Of a stretch of DNA of 64,000 bases, positions 60,013 through 64,000 are shown in pieces; the stretch's first letter is position 1; every line of letters starts with the position of its first letter. The stretch is from Desmodesmus armatus. Taxonomy: Eukaryota; Chlorophyta; Chlorophyceae; Sphaeropleales; Scenedesmaceae. Location: NCBI GenBank assembly GCA_007449985.2, contig VIIQ02000117.1:72001-136000 (forward strand). Direction: 5' to 3'. The notes under the pieces are model-generated. The model did no database searches and was not told the origin of the DNA. It was given only the letters and a program-made list of their open reading frames with translations. The position numbers and the translations under genes are program-made.

Positions 60013-60189
60013 ATGGCGGGCAAGAAGAAGTTGGGCCAGATTTTGATCAAGTTGGTCAGCCAGGCTGGCACTGGTTACTTCTATGTGACTAAGAAGAACC
60101 CCCGCAACGTGCCTTACAAGCTGCAGCGGGTCAAGTACGACCCCGTGGTCAACAGGCGTGTGCTGTTCACCGAGTCCAAGATGAAGTGA
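60013..60189 (+). CDS. bacterial-type ribosomal protein L33, organellar (bL33m)
   Basis: 58 aa, single exon. It matches bL33 over its length: KKLGQILIKLVSQAGTGYFY, VTKKNPRNVPYKLQRVKYDP, VNRRVLFTESKMK. The form without zinc-binding cysteines and the RILVKLVS-type start are like mitochondrial and proteobacterial L33, so a mitochondrial ribosome protein encoded in the nucleus is most likely. Internal targeting signals would be needed if translation starts here; the alternative start at 59893 adds a Ser/Gln/Asn-rich leader that could act as presequence. Confidence 0.92.
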   Translation: MAGKKKLGQILIKLVSQAGTGYFYVTKKNPRNVPYKLQRVKYDPVVNRRVLFTESKMK

Positions 60190-60549
60190 GGGTTGGCAGG
60201 CCTTTGAGCTGCAACAGCAGACCTGTCCAGCTGCAAGGTTGCTGCTTGCCATGGCAGCATGTCAGCAGCATGGAATGCGTTGCATTGCCAGCAGCAGCCA
60301 AGCCACGCATTGCATGGTTTTATGCCGCTAGACCCTGCAGCATGGACTTGTGCTGCACCCTTGTGCTTGAACCCCTGACACTGGGCCAACTGCACACATC
60401 AGCAGCTGTGTTCTGCGTACTTGTGGCAGCCTTGCCTGCCTGCCAGGTTTTTGGCAGGACTCTTGGCGCATATGTGCTGCAGGGGGTGGGTCTGCTTGCT
60501 GCATATCGCTGTTGCAGCACCTTGCAGCAGCCCCATGGTTCTTAATGTG

Positions 60550-60554
60550 TGTAA
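60550..60554 (+). terminator. candidate L33 polyadenylation signal TGTAA
   Basis: TGTAA 361 bases after the L33 stop; assigned by motif and position only. Confidence 0.35.
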
Positions 60555-63527
60555 TGTGTGCCTTGGCATGTGCCCTGGCGGTGTGGTCGTGCACCTATGT
60601 CGGCTTTCAGCTACTTCATCTAGCTGGCTCTAGGAGTCCTGCCTGCTGAGTCAGTCAGCACGTGCACCTATCTGAGCCTCGCACTGCTGCAGCAGCAGTG
60701 CTGTACGGCATCGCAGCAGCCACACCTTCAGGCCCATCAAGCCATGTGCGCGCTTCACGAGCAAAGGGCGTGGCTTATGACTCGCATGATGCTTTTTTGC
60801 ATTAGGACTGTCGCTGTTAGCTCAAGTGTGTACGAGCCACACGATGATGTTTTGCATCAGGACTGCTGTTGTTGGCTCAAGTGTGTGTGCGATTGGAGGG
60901 CATGTGACTGGAGCAGCCATGGGGTCTCTTGGAGTTACTGCCACAAGCACTACTGGCGACCCGCATCTGCTACCACGCCTTGCACCCCAGCTTCACTAGC
61001 TTTCAGCTTGTTGCTGGTTGTGGGTGGTCACTTGTCCAAGGATTTGGCGCAGCTGCCAGTTTGGGACGACCGCACAGGTGCTGCTGCTGTTCGATTGCCT
61101 GCATAATGCAAGGCTTGTGTATGCCCATTGTACATTTCAGGGTGCTACACTGGTGCCTGGTTGTGTTGAATGTAACCACTTGGCATGTGTTGGCACCAGT
61201 GACCAGGGCATGGTGACACGGCAGACAACCAAAAGCAAGCTTCACAATGTGCACTCAAGCCACCCAGTGGTGGTCCCCTGAATATCCACACAGCTTGAGG
61301 AATGTATCAGCCCTGGAATTATACATTGCTCACTCAGTTTGCTGTTCACACCTGTGGGAATGTCTGTCCTGCTGCGGGAACGTTTGCAGCCTGGCCAGAG
61401 GCCTAAAGAATGTCTACAGTTTGCCCATTTCTGTCATCTCAATGCAAATGCTACAGCCAATCAAAATCACTTGGGTTTGAGGCAATGCAACTCATTGACT
61501 GGCGCGTACTGTGTTGTTTTGTTCCGTGAAGCATGCTGCTCGTTGGTATGTGCAAACAGTCACACACACAAAGCAGCCAGTCTTCATCCATGAGTTCAGA
61601 CCCCTTCCTTTCTACAGTGACAACTGAGGTTACAACTTCTATCAGGTAGCAGACAAACCAACTACACACATCCCTGCAGCCACACCCTGACAATGCCAGT
61701 ACTGTTAGGAGGCTTGACGGGCATTGCAACGACATGCCACAACGGCGGCTGCACTGTGGCATGCTGCCAACCAAACCTGAACACACATTGAAAACCGCAC
61801 CACAACCCGCAAAAGCACGACAACCGCCACCACCACCACCTGCGGCACTCAATGCCAAAAGCCTGGCTCAAACCCATGACGCCGCTGCTGCCGTGCAACT
61901 GCTGGACTGCACACCACCAGCAGCTTGAGCAGCAGCTGGCGTGCAGCATCACGCACAGCGTTGATTATCTTCACTGTGCCGTGGTTTTGTCGCGTTTACA
62001 GCAGCAGCAGCAGCTTTGGCTGGATCAGCAGCAGTCCGCTGAGTCAGCAGGCAGGTGCTGGTGTGCAGCAGCAGTGGCAGCAGAACACAAGCAAGGGCCA
62101 TGCAGTGGCCTTGGGCCTGGTTGTAGGGGGCAGTGTTGCTGGCCTGTGAACGGTGCAGGTGCTTGGGCGCGCTGACTTGGGGCAGCCCGGTATACACAGG
62201 TGTCGCTCTGACACCCCGGGCACCTGTCTTGGGGGTGTGTATCGCAGCACAGCTGGAGCCTTTCTTCCACATTGTGTTCGAAGTGGTCCCCCCAGGGGCA
62301 TGGGGGTGTGTGTTCGGCTTGGTACTGGTGGAAGCCCTCTTGTCTGTGTGGCTGGCTTTGTGGGGTTGAAGCCTTGCCTGTGGTCCCCTCCTTTCAGACA
62401 GTCTCCTCTGCAGACATCTATGGTGGCGGGTTCTCTCCTTTCCGTGCTGTCTGTTCCCGTCCTTGTGGGTCCTGCAAAGGACTTTGGTTCCCTTCCGATG
62501 CTGGGTGTCGTTGCAGCGTAGCTGCGTGTGTCGCCCTGTAACCCTTTCTTCTTCTCCCATGTAAAGGTCCAACCACCACCTGCACAAAAAGGTACTGCCC
62601 TCACATTCCAGCACAGCTGGGGTCAGGGCAAGCCTGCCAACAACAATACCAAACAGGGCAAGCCACCACCACACAACTGCCTCGATACTGCAGCTGTGCT
62701 CTGCCGTCACGGTCAACCACGCCAAAATAACAGGTGTTTGCCTTTGCAAAGCCCATATCGTTGCGCACCGCCCTGCATATCAACTAACGCTTGCAAACGT
62801 CGATAGTTTCTGCTGTCAAATGGTGCAGCAGAAGGTCCAGAAAAACACTCCCGCTTCAGACCTCCAGCCGGCCAACTCCAACCTGTACCACCACCACCGC
62901 AACTCTGCTGTTGCAATTCACCTGACAGCATCAAGCCACACATGCAAACCCCACAGCGCGGCACGCGCTGCCTGTTGTGCTAAAGGTTGCTGGCTGCAGG
63001 TGCACAACCCAGAAAAAGGAACCAACTGAAAAAACCAACTGCAAAAAAAAAATAAAGAACCAACTGCAGCTGTGGGATGCACGCCGTGCCAACTTGTAAC
63101 TGCAACCTGCAGCATGCGCGCACAACAGCATGCAGGAAGCCCCCTAGCGCAGGAATCAGCCTGGCCAGGCACTGGCAGGGGCAGCTTATCTCCCATCGGT
63201 GTCTGTGACGCATTCACTGAAGTGTGATGCAACATGGCAGGATGTGCAGTGCCTGAAATGAAGCATGCACCACTCCATGCCACAATGTGGGGCAGCACAA
63301 CTGCCTGGCTGTGGTGGCCAGCACAATGCGGCGGCACGAGGAGGCAGATGCAAACATATATCACTCAGGGCAAATACTGTCCGCGCGCCCCCATACCTAC
63401 TGTCAAATGCTGCCGGTTGCCTGATTTTACTAGCACAACAAAGCCCAAGCAGTCCATTGCGATGCAGCAGCTGCAAAAGCGGCGTTCATGGCGCCAGAAC
63501 GGCAACGTCCTGCAGGCCAGTGCAAAT

Positions 63528-63679
63528 GCAGCCAGTGCCCAAGCACCCCGCATACAGTGCAATGCATGTGGGCCTTGCAGTGTTTCCTGGTGCACTTTGA
63601 CATGCAGCCAGTGCCCAAGCACCCCAGGTATAGTGCAATGCATGTGGGCCTTGTAGTGTTTCCTGGTGCGCTTTGACAG
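63528..63679. repeat. 76-base tandem duplication
   Basis: GCAGCCAGTGCCCAAGCACC begins at 63528 and at 63604; both units contain GTGCAATGCATGTGGGCCTT and GTGTTTCCTGGTGC with few differences. Confidence 0.85.
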
Positions 63680-64000
63680 GCACGGCCGGCTGCATAGACA
63701 GAACTACATGGGGAGCCGCACCAAGGCACCCACCCAAACAACTCAAATCAGTGCTACAGGACAAAGGGTATGCTGAAAAAATGCGACAGCCCTACTCAAA
63801 ATAGCCACCAAAACTGGGAATGCGCTGATCATGTGTGAACATGTGTGCACGGTGCTGCTCACACGTGGGCATCACAAGGGTTGAAGTGTGACTGACAAGT
63901 TCTTGATGCGCAGGACAGAAAAGTGCTCTTTCAGCACCAAAAACATGCGCCCCAGTCAAGAAGAAACATATGTCTGTCAGACACTCAGCAGGACAGTCAA

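Larger units (their letters stand above)
60190..64000. other. 3.8 kb without a supportable gene
   Basis: Short frames exist on both strands. One at about 61925-62149 (plus) encodes a Ser/Gln-rich stretch ending VALGLVVGGSVAGL and could be a terminal exon, but nothing ties it to other exons. Contains a 76-base tandem duplication near its end. Confidence 0.4.

Noticed and set aside
61925..62149. Ser/Gln-rich frame ending VGGSVAGL as a gene
   Set aside because: It lacks an ATG in frame and has no connecting exons; kept only as a possibility in the region note.
62044..62749. Overlapping minus-strand frames as a transposon protein
   Set aside because: No reverse transcriptase, integrase or transposase motif and no terminal repeats seen.

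Overview
This window is nuclear DNA of a green alga, most likely a core chlorophyte. Genes are intron-rich with GT-AG introns. Runs of Ala and Gln codons and CAG/CTG repeats are common. TGTAA motifs sit at plausible 3' ends, and Arabidopsis-type TTTAGGG repeats occur internally. Encoded proteins include chloroplast phosphoglycerate kinase, cytosolic ribosomal protein eL28, an L33-type organellar ribosomal protein and Mediator subunit 6. No bacterial operon, CRISPR array, rRNA or tRNA was recognised. Multi-exon gene models were assembled by hand; wherever exon junctions are given, the phases were checked to stay in frame.

Region 1 (1-6 kb) holds chloroplast PGK in 12 exons. Region 2 (6-22 kb) holds a patatin-like phospholipase gene on the minus strand. 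Next to it, on the plus strand, is a tandem array of four paralogous small secreted proteins (149, 148, 147 and 161 aa) that I cannot assign to a known family. The first three copies share a conserved promoter block. A broken copy of the start of the phospholipase gene lies before the second copy, so phospholipase 5' end plus secreted-protein gene seems to have been duplicated together.

Region 3 (23-30 kb, minus strand) carries a Cys-rich, ubiquitin-interacting-motif protein and eL28. Region 4 (30-41 kb, plus strand) carries a T5/Pol I-type 5'-3' exonuclease whose C-terminus looks like a RAP domain, then a large low-complexity protein with C-terminal membrane segments. eL28 and the exonuclease gene diverge from a 326-bp shared promoter region.

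Region 5 (41-53 kb) is mostly gene-poor, with interstitial telomere-like repeats and tandem duplications. It contains one large adhesin-like receptor (Pmp-type beta-helix, Cys-rich linker, multi-pass membrane domain). Region 6 (53-60 kb, mostly minus strand) has a small membrane protein, a Gln/Ala-rich reading frame, MED6, a small membrane/coiled-coil protein and, on the plus strand, L33. From 60.2 kb to the end I see no gene I can defend.

The observations most worth following up are the four-gene secreted family, the exonuclease-RAP fusion, and the Cys-rich/UIM protein.
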